Shown here in pieces: positions 11,090 through 24,489 of a DNA stretch of 64,000 nt. Below the pieces are notes generated by a model, which ran no database searches, was not told where the DNA came from, and was given only the letters and a program-made list of their open reading frames with translations. Each line of letters opens with the position of its first letter. The stretch's first letter is position 1. Source of the stretch: Diphasiastrum complanatum (taxonomy: Eukaryota > Streptophyta > Lycopodiopsida > Lycopodiales > Lycopodiaceae); contig CM055092.1 of NCBI GenBank assembly GCA_029204225.1, positions 73,260,857-73,324,856 on the forward strand, written 5' to 3'. The translations under genes and the position numbers were made by a program.

Positions 11090-13880
11090 CACAAAGAGGG
11101 AGTCTCTTAAATAAGCAAGAGAGCTCCTTAGTGGCATCCTAGTAGAATTTCCACATTTCACAAATTACAAGTGGAATATTGCTCTCCACTAGAGGTCACC
11201 ATCAAAAGGTGGCTCACTCTACTTTCTTTAAGAGGGGTCTACTTGCATTTATTACATTTGCTTAGAAATACTAGTTCCTACATGGTCATTCCATCTTCCA
11301 GGATTCACCATGAGGCTTACACAGTTCTTGCATGTCTTTCCTAGCTAGTATTTCTCGGCTCTCATACTCGGCTCTCAGTCTTCATTAGTCTCGTCTTCTC
11401 AGAGACCTCCTCGGTCTAAGGTGAGAGGTGCTCTTGAGTTGCTCTGTTTGAGTATCTTGGGGATTCGTCAGAATCAGCCAACATCATCCCACGCCTAATG
11501 TGTTGCAAGACCCACTGCAACTCATATTGGACGATGTCGCTCCGCTTTGCATTGGCATCTTCGATCGTCACTTGGAAAAGCGTAGATCCTCGTTCGCTTA
11601 CATAAAACCAAGTGCTTATTGTCGCCAATCTTTATCACAAAAATTGTTTTTCACAAATTGTCACAATTGGATTTAGAATGTCTTATTGCTGTAATGGATT
11701 AACATTCTCAAAATTTGGAGAGTTCTCAGCAGCTTCACAACTTGCATGCTCGAGTGATTTCCATGTGTCTCTTTGTTTAGTCACTTGTATCTGCCATTGA
11801 CAGTTTCATCTTTGGTTTCTTGGCAGATTCCATCTTTGGTTTCTTCTGGGAGGTCTGTATCCTCCATTTGCCTCTGGGTGTTTCCGTGGTTCTTCTCTCA
11901 GTTGAAGTTCTAGTCTTGTCGATGCTCTTTTATGATAGGTAGCACAAATCTTGGTTATCAGTCTCAAGGGGATGGACTCATCATAAAAAATTTGGTGGTA
12001 GAAACAGTTTTGGATGGATAGTTTGGTAACGGTGAGGAAAAATGATGAACGCTTGGTGACAAGGTGAAGGAACTGATAGTTCTACAATTGCAGCCTTGGA
12101 CCCTTGCAATGCCGAGCCTTGACCACCACTTGTTGGGTGAGGAGCTTGCTTTATTTTGCAGGTTCACGGTTGTCTTCATCTTTCTTTTTCTGCAGCTCTT
12201 TCTTTTGATCCGTTACTTTTGGATCTCTTTGGGCTTCATAATAGGGGATTCAACTATCATTACTCCAGATAGTTTCTTTTGATCAAGATCGATCTGACTC
12301 ATCTATTGCTTAAGTTTTGTCCTTTTCTCCTTAGCTTCTTGGATTTTTCTCTTTATTTGTTCTGGTTGCTTTGCCTGCTTCTTAGATCTTCATTTGGCTG
12401 ATCAACCATTGTAGGTGGCAGTTAGTCTCCGCAAGACATTTGCAATGATCTATCAATTGCTTCGGTAAGACTATCAAAACTGGGGATTTCTCAGAAGAAC
12501 AGTAAACTGATGATAAACAAACAGATGGAAGGAGGGTGGTGGTGACAACGGTAGATGGTGTGGACGATAGACATGAGAATGGGCGCAGAACTATGGCAAG
12601 AGGTTGGTTGAAGAAGGAGACTGATTTTCCAATGTTTGTGTTTCCCTTTCTAAAGGATCTTCATCGTGACTGGGGTACTTCTTATGATCGAGTCGCTTTG
12701 GATTTCCCATCTGTCTTCTTAGCCTTCTCATTTTCGACTTTGGGTTTGTGACTTGGTTGCTGTCGATCTTGCTGGTGTTGTTGCCGGCAGCGTAATTGCT
12801 CCAGTGGACCCAAGCAAATCCACTCTCCCCCCCCCAAAAAAAAAAATCTGTTGGTGGGGATGTTGTTGCGGGTAACTGTTCATGTTCAAGATTGGATCGG
12901 TGTGTGGAACACATAGTTGAAACACGTTGAACATGCGATTGGACTAAAGATTGAACAATTTTAACGAAATTTGTTTCGATCTTGCTATAGTTGACTCGAA
13001 GATTAATATGGCAATGAGATGCAAGAATGAACTCTGACTGTACATGGATTTCTGATATTTCTCAAAAGTCCTAAACTGTTGTACAAGGTAATCTGAAGAT
13101 GGATAGATGAATAAAAATGTGTTCTGGAGATGCTCTATAGAAGACTCTCATGCACTAGCTATTCCTCATGCAAAAATCAGTCACACAAAATAGGTGAAGA
13201 GAAATAAAGAAATAAACAAACGTGACAAATAGTGAGAATCGTATAACACTTGTTGAACAAAACTTGCATTCATCAACATTGATAATGTACCTTGATAGTT
13301 GCAATATTTCAGTTGCTTTGTAGAGTAATGTGACTTACTCTGACATGCCCTTGTCAAAACAAGACAGAGTTGGTGACACTAAAATCTACCGTCATTGACA
13401 GCAGATATTGTAAGATATAGCTTGAGATGCATGTATCATTGAGGTACTACGTCCTGAGGACCTCTGTGAACAAAAGATTCCGAATTGAATCTCTATCTGG
13501 ATATTTGAATCCGAGAAATATTGTGTATTGGCACATTAGAAATCTTATCAGCATGTGGAAAGACAAATAGATTTGAGGTTGTAGAAGGGGAGAAAAACTG
13601 TCAATTCCCTGTGGAGGTTGCTCGTAGTCGAACATGGTAGCAGGTAACGGAATATCGGTTTGACTTTCTTTCGACAAGGGCTCATTGCATATTGTCTTTT
13701 TGCATTATGGAATTGGTGTATTGGACAGTGATGTAGAAGTTTACAAGAAACTTCTCGATTGAGCAGCATGTTTAACTGTTGGGTGCTATGGTGCTCGTGT
13801 GGTTGTCGTGAGGATCCTATTGTGATTCATAACTGACGTGACTGTAGGATCTTGGTCGGTTGCTTTGGATAGTCTTTGAA
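11090..13880. other. Internal region of the gypsy element, no recognised coding
   Basis: About 2.8 kb with only short frames (up to 107 codons at 12591-12914, minus) and no pol motifs. Two C/G-rich patches occur, including a C9-A8-type run near 12830-12846. This is the place where protease-RT-RNase H-integrase would lie in an autonomous gypsy element; here it is replaced or decayed beyond recognition. Confidence 0.5.
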
Positions 13881-13889
13881 ACTGTGTTT

Positions 13890-14010
13890 TCTTATACAGT
13901 CGGGACACTCAGGATGGTACTTGGTCTTGACTGGACAATCAACCATGAAGTGGCCAGTTTCACCACAGATGAAGCATCTGGTGTGCAGTGGCCCTTGTAT
14001 AACTGCATAG
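13890..14010 (-). pseudogene. Gypsy Gag zinc knuckle
   Basis: Reading the minus strand across about 13930-13990 gives C-F-I-C-G-E-T-G-H-F-M-V-D-C, a perfect C-x2-C-x4-H-x4-C nucleocapsid knuckle. A second Cys-rich phrase 'HPECPDCIRKH' follows. The knuckle binds element RNA. It is cut off from the main Gag frame by stops and frameshifts around 14030-14250. Confidence 0.8.
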
Positions 14011-14249
14011 CCATCTTGTATGGCTTAGTGGGTATGGACTTTTTGATGGATAGTTAGGATAAGGCTTGGCATTTCCAGATTGGGATGGGTGTTCTTCACA
14101 TTGTTGAACTGTATGTGCTTGGATAGGTCGATATGAAAGACAAGCATCAACATGATGCATAGCCCGACAATGTGGGAGCCATATTGTTTTTCGTTTATAA
14201 GGTACATGTGCAGGGTTTGATTGACCAAGCATAATGCTTTGGATAGATT

Positions 14250-14846
14250 TCAGGGTAGCTTGAAACTCGTTGGTGAGTTTCTCCATTTGAAGTTGGTGTT
14301 GCTTATTAAGCAACGCCAGCTGTGATTTCCAAAGTTGATCTCGGGTGTCCTTGATCGGCTTCGACTCATGGATAGGAGCACATGGTGCTTGTCTTTTTCT
14401 AGATTCGTCAATATCTGTCCTTCATCTTCTTCCTTGATGGCATCAGACATAGCTAACTTTAGTCTCGTATATTCATCATTGGATTTAAGCTTGCGTCTAA
14501 TCCATCTTGGAAGGCCGACTAAGAACCAGACGATGAGCATCTGTTCAGAGGGCTGTTCTTGTACTTCACTTTTGAGACGTTTGAAACGCTCAATATAGTC
14601 TCGTACTCGTTTGTCTTTTGTCATTTTGATATTACTTAACTTGACAAAAGGGCTTTCTATCAAGCGAAATGGCTTGAAACGTTTGATAAATGCCTCCTTC
14701 AAGAGTGACCAATCACGTTTATCTTCACGATCAAAGTTAAAAAACCATTCTTGTGCTCGATCGATCATGGTCATCAAGAAGAGTTGAATCATGGTGTCGG
14801 GTGATGTCTCGCCATATACATCACATGCATTCTCAAATATTTGCAA
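14250..14846 (-). pseudogene. Gypsy Gag core (Retrotrans_gag)
   Basis: The minus frame contains the Retrotrans_gag signature: 'LFLMTMIDRAQEWFFNF', 'WSLLKEAFIKRF' and 'VRDYIERFKRLKSEV', followed by 'VWFLVGLPRWIRRKL'. Upstream of its first Met the same frame continues with 'LDLPKFDGSSDPQRFLQ', so the Met is not the true start. It formed the capsid of the element. Confidence 0.88.
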
Positions 14847-14950
14847 AAATCTTTGAGGGTCCGAACTACCGTCAAACTTTGGTAGATCTAGTTTGGGTGT
14901 ACGTCTCTCATGATGAGCATTGTGGGTAGCAGAGACTCCATTAAGGCTGG

Positions 14951-15163
14951 TTATGGCATGGGATGTTTCAACACCATGAACATGGGTTCTGGCTCGCGAG
15001 GACTTGGCTCTATCATGTTCTTGTCCTTCGAATGGGTTGTGGATGGCTCGTAGGGTTGGGACCGCATTCGGTAGAATCTATGACATCTTATTTGTTCAAC
15101 TACAGGGGACCTGATCTCGTATGAATAATCTTCTGGGATGTCAGGATCTGTATTGTCGGCCAT
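14951..15163 (-). pseudogene. Gypsy Gag N-terminus
   Basis: The likely real Gag start is the ATG at 15161-15163: 'MADNTDPDIPEDYSYEI...'. Seventy codons later the frame ends, while a frame one base away continues as '...NGVSATHNAHHERRTPK' into the Gag core. A single frameshift between about 14960 and 15000 therefore separates this start from the 14250-14846 core. An A-rich leader follows upstream (15170-15350). Confidence 0.75.
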
Positions 15164-15169
15164 TGGGTA

Positions 15170-15345
15170 TTGTTGTGTCTTTTTTGTGTTGGGTATGTGT
15201 TTTTGGTGTTTTTAGATTTTTTTTAGGATTTTTGGTGTTTTTGAATTTTATAGGGTTTTTGGTGTTTTTGAATTTTTTTAGGGTTTTTGGTGTTTTTTGA
15301 TTTTTTTAGGGTTTTTGGTGTTTTTTGGATTTTTTAGGGTGTTGA
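15170..15345. repeat. TTTTTGGTGTTTTT tandem repeats in the leader
   Basis: Five to six degenerate copies of a roughly 30-bp unit of the type 'TTTTTAGGGTTTTTGGTGTT' lie just upstream of the reverse Gag start. On the minus strand they read as A-rich 'CACCAAAAACCCTA' units. Similar A-rich CACCAAAAA text occurs in the gypsy leader near 25680-25730. Confidence 0.65.
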
Positions 15346-15624
15346 AGGAAGTGAAGGTGGAGACTCAATATAAAAAGGGCTTTCTATTGGTATGAGTGTT
15401 GTTTTTTGAAAAAATAAAAATAAAATTGGTGTTATGCCTTTTGTTTTTTTTTTGTTTTTTTTCCAGGCTCAAAGGTGTTGCGAAGATGGTGGTTTGGTCG
15501 AAATGGCAATCAAAGGTGTTGATCAAAAGTTATGGTCCGGTCAAGGTGGGTGTTAATTATTCCGATCGAGCTTTGACCTTATTGCTTCGGTTGAGATCTG
15601 ATTGAATCCCTCCGGTTGAGATTT

Positions 15625-15890
15625 GATCGCTGTCTTCGGCTCCGGTTGAGATTTGAACGGACGCTTCGGCTTCGGTTGAGATCGCTTCGGCTTCGGTCGA
15701 AATCTGAACGGGCACTTCGGTTTCGATCGAGATCTGAACCGGCACTTCGGCTTCGGTCGAGATCTGAACGGGCACTTCGGCTTCGGTCAAAATCTGAACT
15801 GGCACTTCGGCTTCGGTCGAGATCTGAACGAGCACTTCGGCTTCGGTCGAGATCTGAGCTAACACTTCGGCTTCGGTCGAGATCACTTTA
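15625..15890. repeat. 30-bp tandem repeat array (decapeptide-coding on minus strand)
   Basis: About eight to nine copies of a 30-bp unit, consensus near CACTTCGGCTTCGGTCGAGA plus TCTGAACGGG, with point differences and two shorter units. Because 30 is a multiple of three, one minus frame stays open through it as a repeated decapeptide of the type ISTEAEVPVQ (15557-15931); the plus strand gives an Arg/Leu/Ser-rich frame. It lies in the untranslated leader of the gypsy element, between the 5' LTR and Gag. Confidence 0.85.
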
Positions 15891-16207
15891 GTCGAGACTC
15901 CAGCGAGCGCTTTGGTCAAGATGAGATGCATTGTGTCGGTTGAGATTTAACTGAGGACTCCATTTGAGATGTGAGCGTGAGCTCCGGTTGAGATTTTACT
16001 GAAAGCTCCAGATTTTACAGAGGCAGCTGGAGATGATGGATAAGCTATGGGTAGAGGATGATGTAGAAGGAGCTGAGGATGTATACAGGGCGTGGAGATG
16101 GTGTGTGCAGGTCGTTCTGAGCTATGAACGAATCTGGAGACATTTCAGATTGCATGCATGGGTCCGATCAAAGATAGTCTTGCAGCATATGCCGTTTCAG
16201 AATGTGA

Positions 16208-16232
16208 GTGATGCAAGCGGCAATGGGTCAAA
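16208..16232 (-). other. Possible degenerate primer binding site
   Basis: On the minus strand the bases just after the LTR end (...TCAACA) read TTTGACCCATTGCCGCTTG. This resembles, with several mismatches and one gap, the TGGCGCCGTTGCCGGGGA site complementary to plant tRNA-Asp used by many gypsy elements. The position is right; the match is weak. Confidence 0.35.
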
Positions 16233-16979
16233 TGTTGACAAATCCCCTGCTCCAAAGGACTTGTTGTTTACTTTTTTGCTTCTTGCTTACAGATCTATTT
16301 CTTGCCTGTTACCAGGCTTGTTTGGGCATTACTTGACTGTTTCTTATGTGTTACAATGCCCAGGCCAGGCAGAAATGGACTGAATAACTCTATAGTATAG
16401 ATTTTCTTTGTCATGCCTGTTAGAGGACTACTCAGGGACGTCACTCTTGAACGCACTTACATTCTACATAGGATGCAAGCAAGAACGCTCATTCACAGAT
16501 CAACATGCAAACCAATGAACGTTCAGTAGTTTCTACTGCTACTTACTCTAAAAACGGATTGTATTCAGATCCTACACTACACTGAACTGAGCTACATTTG
16601 CATAAACTGATAAACAAGAAACAAGAACTAATCTACAACATGTTAGAAGTCCAAGAATCAAGAAACTAACCAGCCTTTTGATTCTTGGACATCCCAAGAA
16701 CATCAAGAACTAGAATGTTAGAGAATATGCAAGATTTATGCCACATTTCTAGCCTCTTTAGTTTACCTGAATGCTGGCTCCTACATTAATCCACAAGAAA
16801 ACAAGAAATCTAATCCACAACTAGGAAAGCAAGAAAACTAATCCACTATAAATCCACAACCACACACAATATGAATGGAAGGGCATGATCATAGGGGCAT
16901 CACTCAAGAAAACCATCATGATCAAGGAGCTCAGTATAGCATCAAACTCATGGAAAATCTTCTTATTAAGCATGGAGTG
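16233..16979 (-). repeat. 5' LTR (right copy) of the gypsy gag element
   Basis: It begins TGTTGACAA on the plus strand and parallels the left copy from 10320 through the shared 'ATTAAGCATGGAGT' stretch. After 16979 the sequence is unlike the left copy, so the outer end (about 20 bases) has been lost or replaced. The many scattered differences between the two copies indicate an old insertion. Confidence 0.78.
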
Positions 16980-18396
16980 GGTCCTTTCTTATTTTAGGCC
17001 CAATAGAGCATTGATCTACTTTTATTTCTCGCGCCATTGGCTTATGAGTACAGTGCACCTTCTACTGGTGTCTGACATTACATTACAAATAGACCTAAGT
17101 CATTATGCTGACTCGGCCATGCTTTTGTTCCTGTCGCCCATATTATATGTTGGGGAGGAGCTGGTCTTTGTGTTCACTTGTTGGCCGGTCCGCGACTTGT
17201 TGACTTCTTTGGTATTGGTGTTCTCGGTAAATATGGATTCTGGAACTCCTTATCTTATGATTTGTCGATGTTTTTTAACATAGCTTGGTGGCTAAATTCC
17301 GTCGCTTGATATTCGTTAGGCTCTTTTAGCATCTGAAATCTGTTAGAAAAATCTTCAACGAAATCTTCTAACATAGCCCCACTGCGAATTTGGTGACAGT
17401 CCCTTGGGACCCGCATATGTCATTGGCGTTGGTGTAAGTGGGGGATGTGAGACCGATGCGAAAGAAGGTGAGAGGGGTATAGACAAGCCGAGAGAAATAA
17501 TCGACGAAAAGCGAGGGAACATTTTTGGCGACAACATTTAGGTTGAGAAAGGGAAAACAGAGAAAGAGTATATACAATTAGACAAAAAGAAAAAAATAAG
17601 AAAGAGCAAATGAAACTAATGGTGAAAAACAAAAAAAGTAAAGTGAGTCCCTTGATGCTTTTTGTGGACTTCTTTTTTTGAAAGATGAGATACAGAGGAG
17701 AGAGACGTGCTTCATGGAGCATGTTCAAGTTGTTGGCCCTTCGCATCTCCAGCATCTCGGATTTTGCGATGGGTTTGTGCTACCACGCGGACGAATCGAA
17801 TCGACAATGTGCTACAATGTATGGATTGCGAGCAAATTGGGCCAAATGGCGGGTGCATATTTCTCATGAAATCCGTCGTATACCATCATTCCATCCTCGC
17901 TATATCGACGAAAGATGTTGTGGATAAGTGATGGTAGGTCCGGTATAGTGGGATTTGATCCTAGATTTTTCGTCTTGAAGGCTTTATTAGGATTGAAATA
18001 GTACTTGTGGATGCACATGTCTCATCTTGCATCCACTTTTGTGGCTGTTATAAGCGTCTCCACATTGTAATAGGCTTCCAGTATGATGGGATCTGGAGAG
18101 TTAGTCGCGTCGGTCATGAACCGGTTGAGGGCCCTGTGTTGGATTTATTTCCTCTACTCTCCTAAATCCTATGTTAATTTGTCTCCATTCATGTTGCTGC
18201 ATTTGACTTGTGCTGTCCAAAAATCTATATTTTTACTCACTATTTCTAACAGGCAAAAAATGCGAGATTTTTTGTGTTTTAGAGAGATAGTTCGTCCAAT
18301 TTGAGTCGAGTCTTCATCTAGTCCAATTCGTCTCTAGAAAAATTCTTTGAATTCGAGTCGAGTCGAGTGTGTGAGAAAAATTCTCTGAATTCGATG
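16980..18396. other. 1.4 kb without an assignable gene
   Basis: Short overlapping frames occur on both strands (for example 17420-17755 minus, 17812-18018 minus) but none has a motif I recognise. The text around 17280-17420 and 17690-17960 is the most protein-like and may be decayed gypsy internal sequence. I assign nothing. Confidence 0.4.
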
Positions 18397-18637
<241 letters not shown>

Positions 18638-18689
18638 AAGCAGAAAGATCATGTTTGAATTTTGAATTAGGATGAGACTATTGTGTATG

Positions 18690-18816
18690 CATGGGGCAGG
18701 ATGCATACATCCTCCTCCCCATGCATGGATGTAAGAATTTTAGTTAGTTTTTTTGAAAAAGTACATGGGGCAGGAGGATGCATGGGTGCCCACCCCATGC
18801 ATCCTCCTACCCCATG
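18690..18816. repeat. Two adjacent hairpin-forming inverted repeats
   Basis: Left arm 18764-18786 (CATGGGGCAGGAGGATGCATGGG, quoted as two parts: CATGGGGCAGG and AGGATGCATGGG) pairs with 18794-18816, with one mismatch over 23 bases and a 7-base loop. An earlier weaker pair lies at 18690-18723, built from the same CATGGGGCAGGATG word and its complement with a 2-base bulge. A short (TA)n tract follows at about 18850-18869. Confidence 0.8.
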
Positions 18817-18959
18817 CATAGGCACAAATGTGACACACAAATATCTTTATATATATATATATATATATAGTAGCATCTTTTACATAGTCTTTTCTTGATA
18901 TTTCACTGATCCTTGTTATGATTGGCCTGAAATTTTCACTATAGACGGATATCAGACAG

Positions 18960-19860
18960 AGATCTACATATTGATGATATTTGCGAAAGTTACTTAGGTG
19001 GGGGCTGGCCTTGCAAGGATTCTTTGTGCTGTTTTGCAGACAAAATTCTGATATCTTGAGATCTATTGGGAACTAACTTTTGGCCTCTTAACTACAACTG
19101 GATCTGGGATGAATCTAGCTGAGATTGAAGTGGCGAAGATCAACTCTTGTAGATATGAAAGCTATTGATGTCTGAGTGAGTTTTTGGTCACTTTTTTGCT
19201 TATAGATTCATCAATACTTCATTTTAACCCTCGCAGCCTTGGTCTTGGACAGAAAATGGGTTTCTGAACTCAGTGGACTAGGTTGCGAAGGTCAGTTATG
19301 CAAGAGTTTACAATTTGTAAGATTTTTTTCAGTTTTCTTTGCACTTGGGACTCCCTTAGGATTCACTGGAGCAAGATGAACTCTCGCAGACTCATTTGTA
19401 AGCTAATGTCATAATGTAAGCTTCAGTTAGTTGCAACCAAAACATACAATTTTGGGGTTTGCGAGCGTTCCGGTTGGAAATTGACTCTTTTTGGATTTTT
19501 GAAACTCTTGTAGGGCCTCTTGAACTGTTGGAAACTCTCAAAGACTCATCTGTAAGCTTGTCTCAAGGAGATCTAGCTTCAACGAGAGTGGCGAAGGTTA
19601 CTGAGTAGTGCTGCAATTTTTTTTTTTGGTTTTTCAAGTGTTTTTTGAATTTGTTTTTGCGTGGGTATTTTTCACTTTTTTCAATTCTATTGGGAAGTAA
19701 CTCTCATGCTTCTATACAGGGTTGGGACTGTTTTCTCAGGCTGCTGTCAGTCGTGCGAAGGTTATTTTCTAGTGGTTTGTGAGAAATCAAGGTCTGATGG
19801 TGGTTTTTCTCACTTTTTCCTTCAAAAATGCAAATTTTATGGTTTTTTTTGTGAATTTTT
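18960..19860. repeat. Degenerate ~200-bp repeats with GCGAAGGT words
   Basis: Four or so diverged segments share the order 'aactctcgcagactcatttgtaagct', 'gtggcgaaggttac', then 'tttttggtttttc'. The text resembles long gypsy leader or LTR sequence, and similar GCGAAGGTTATT words occur near 26025 in the leader of the gypsy at 24.5-28.5 kb. No coding frame longer than 68 codons is present. Confidence 0.45.
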
Positions 19861-19919
19861 GATTTAGATGCTAATGTGTCAAGCCCTTAGAAGCTGTCTC
19901 TAGCTCCTCTGACAAAATT

Positions 19920-20701
19920 TCTAGATTTCACACGTGTGGGAAATGTCCACAAGTATGATGGATCAAATTAAGCTTTCTGATTAGCACAGTAACCTGATTC
20001 TAGATTGATTAGCAAGATCTAGTTCAAAAGAAATGGCTTAACCACAATCTAGCATGCCAAGCAACTGAATATGATAGCAATGAATCAATAATTAGCAAAA
20101 GTACAAGATATCAGTGTATAAGCATTAGCTTCAACACGCATTAGAGAGAGAAAGATAGAGAGATAACAAGCACAATAGTTTAGATCCAATTTGGCATGAG
20201 ATAGCTACAAATCTTTGGTTCTTCATCATTGATTGTGAGGAGAGCTACACATATTTATGGAGTTTGAGGTAGCTTGAGGTAGAACCAATCCATTTGTTAC
20301 AAAATGACATCTAAAGTGACATCTAGAGTCTATGTGACATTTGTCACTTGCCATGCATGAAATTCTACCAACTTTTTACAAGTGTGCTAGTTCTAACTAA
20401 CAAAGTACAAATCATCATGCATGTGTCCATTACACTTTGTGCATGCCTTGCATGTCACTATGGATCACTTACAATTAATGCATGTGAATTGCCACGAGTT
20501 TCTACAAGCCTGAGTTTGCTAATTCTATGTCTACAAACTATATACAAGTTGTATTCTTCAATCTAGATATTACATAACCACGTAGCTCGAGTTCTATGTA
20601 GGCCAAACTTGGCATTTTGCATTTATGAGCTACATACTTGCATGGTACAACATTTGTAGCAAGCCAAAAAATCAATATGGATTGTTTTTTCAATATTAAT
20701 A
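19920..20701 (-). repeat. 3' LTR of the second reverse copia element
   Basis: It is bounded on the right by a purine tract (minus AGGAAGAG, 20702-20709) and carries the palindrome CACACGTGTG at 19929-19938, close to its outer end as in the 5667-6429 LTR. The canonical TG at the inner end reads TA, so it is decayed. A short AG-rich stretch (20140-20165) sits where the sibling LTR has (AG)81. The outer end is placed by comparison only. Confidence 0.6.
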
Positions 20702-21281
20702 CTCTTCCTAAAAATAATCTATATTGATTTGAACATGGATCTTGGTATAATTCCAAGATTGGCTCTATGCTTGATGAAGGAACTTTTGTCAAAGGTTTGG
20801 TGAGCATATCAGCAATACAAGATGATGTGTCGATGTGCTCCAAATTGATTTCCCCTCCAATGAGCTTCTCTCTCATGAAGTGATGTGCAACTTCAATATG
20901 CTTGCTCCTTGCATGTAATATCGGGTTGTTGGCAAGGGCTTGGGCTGAAATGTTGTCACACATGATCATAGGTAGATCCTCTTCCAAGATTATTTTTAGT
21001 TCCACTAGTAACCTCTTGATCCAAAGCACTTCCTTTGTTGTTGTAGTGAGTGCCTTGTACTCAGCTTCACATGATGAGAGTGATACAATATCTTGCTTTT
21101 TGGAAAGCCAAGATATCAAGTTTCCTCCAAGATATATGACATAAGCACTTGTAGATTTTTTATCTGCTCTATCACTTGCAAAATCCGAGTCAAAATAACC
21201 AATAATAGAAAGATCTTCACTTTTATACAATAAACCAAAATCAAAAGTTGAAGATATATATCTAAGCACTCTCTTGGCCAT
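20700..21281 (-). pseudogene. Copia RNase H domain
   Basis: The minus frame includes 'VLRYISSTFDFGLLYKSEDL', 'DSDFASDRADKKSTSAYVIY', 'LSSCEAEYKAL', 'IMCDNISAQALANNPILHAR' and 'INLEHIDTSSCIADMLTKPL'. All RNase H catalytic acids are visible, and the frame is open through the domain into LTR sequence (20538). A stop and frame change separate it from the RT at about 21290-21350. Confidence 0.88.
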
Positions 21282-21345
21282 TTTCCAATGTTAGATAGTA
21301 GGATTTTGCATAGCCTGGCTCAACTTATGAACACTAAAGCTTATG

Positions 21346-21870
21346 TCAGGTCTTGTAATGTGAGCCAAATAAGGAGCCTATAAGACTTCTAAAAAGTGTG
21401 ATGTCCACGAAGGATCTTTCATCACCTTTGTTAGAGTCCTTTACATTTTGCTCCATAGGTGTTTCTATACTCATACAATTCAACATATTGAACTTTTTTA
21501 ACATTGAAAGAGCATACTTGGATTGACATACAGAAGCTTTATCGTTAAGAAAGTCAATCTCTAATCCTAGAATATAGTCAATTTTTCCAAGATCTTGCAT
21601 CTTGAACTCTTTTCCAAGTGCAATCTTGGTTTCCTCAACTAACTTGATACTACTTCCTATCAGAATGATATCATTAACATAAATAAGAAGAATGACAATA
21701 TCCTTATCAAAAAACTTGACATATAAGGACGGATCATAGTTACTAAGATTAAATCCTAGTGACTCAAGAAAGGTGTTAAGTCGAGAATACCATGACCTTG
21801 GAGCTTGCTTTAGTCCATATAAACTTTTGAAGAGCAAGCAAACTTTGTCTTTGTCATGGATGAACCTAAC
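21346..21870 (-). pseudogene. Copia reverse transcriptase C-terminal half, YVND mutant
   Basis: The minus frame reads 'KDKVCLLFKSLYGLKQAP', the catalytic loop, 'MQDLGKIDYILGLEIDF' and 'NCMSIETPMEQN'. The catalytic site is YVND instead of YVDD (near 21670-21682), an Asp-to-Asn change expected to abolish polymerisation. The N-terminal half of the domain is missing at the junction with the transposase sequence; the frame's first residues belong to that neighbour. Confidence 0.88.
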
Positions 21871-21879
21871 CTGGGATAA

Positions 21880-23854
<1,975 letters not shown>

Positions 23855-24384
23855 ATTAAAAATGAACTATGATTAAGATAACAATGATGAACATAAAACA
23901 TAAAATTAACTATAACCACAAACCTAAACATAAACTTTATCCTCTTTTTATTCAATTTCTCTCTAATAATCCTTACCTTTGATCCATTGTTTCTAAATCT
24001 TTAATTTGAATTTTTTACCCTAAATCTCTTATATCATGTCCTCATGTATACCCTTTCTATAAATCCTTTAATCTAAACTCTAAACGCTAAAGCACTTTTC
24101 AACTATCTTACTTGTTTTCACGATTTTAAAACGTTTATCTTTATCAACCTGTAGCATATGATCTTCACATTATTTTAGAAAGTTTCAATTGAAAGAAAAT
24201 ACCCACAAACAAAGCAACAAGATTTTAACAAAACAAAACAACAATATTTCAACAAAACAAAAAAACAAGATTCACAATAAACAATGCTCACCTTGTCTCC
24301 AAAAACTTTGTTTCAAAAGCTTTACCTCAACAAACTTTACTCCAAACTGAGGATACTGTGATAAAAGTGAGAAAAAAGAGTGTC

Positions 24385-24387
<3 letters not shown>

Positions 24388-24480
<93 letters not shown>
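24388..24480 (+). repeat. (GA)46 microsatellite
   Basis: A 93-bp uninterrupted GA tract, immediately upstream of or within the outer part of the gypsy 5' LTR that ends at 25238. Confidence 0.97.
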
Positions 24481-24482
<2 letters not shown>

Positions 24483-24489
24483 GGAGGGT

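Larger units (their letters stand above)
10320..16979 (-). mobile_element. Gypsy gag-only element with two LTRs (TR-GAG-like)
   Basis: Two long direct repeats (10320 to about 11085, and 16233-16979) flank an internal region with a minus-strand gypsy Gag (14250-15163), a downstream zinc knuckle and a leader with tandem repeats. I find no protease, RT, RNase H or integrase motif between them. The layout matches the class called TR-GAG: LTR, primer site, gag, LTR. It is non-autonomous, and Gag itself is frameshifted. Orientation is reverse, so the right LTR is the 5' LTR. Confidence 0.75.
19920..21870 (-). mobile_element. 3' half of a Ty1/copia element (reverse)
   Basis: It holds the end of RT, RNase H, purine tract and 3' LTR of a copia element in the same family as 5667-8647. 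The RT is cut off at about 21862-21870, exactly where Ptta/En/Spm-type transposase text begins, so the boundary looks like an insertion or deletion junction. Gag, protease, integrase and the 5' LTR are not found on the far side. Confidence 0.85.

Noticed and set aside
12591-12914. 107-codon reverse frame inside the gypsy element
   Set aside because: No motif, contains a C9/A8 homopolymer junction, and overlaps other equally long frames; not called a gene.
15616-15891. Possible CRISPR-like or Arg/Leu/Ser-rich gene on the plus strand
   Set aside because: The 30-bp units are contiguous tandem copies without spacers, in plant nuclear DNA; the plus-strand frame is the antisense of the leader repeat.
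17707-17931. Cys-containing forward frames near 17.7 kb as a zinc-finger gene
   Set aside because: Three overlapping frames of similar length, no regular Cys/His spacing, and no start context; left unassigned.
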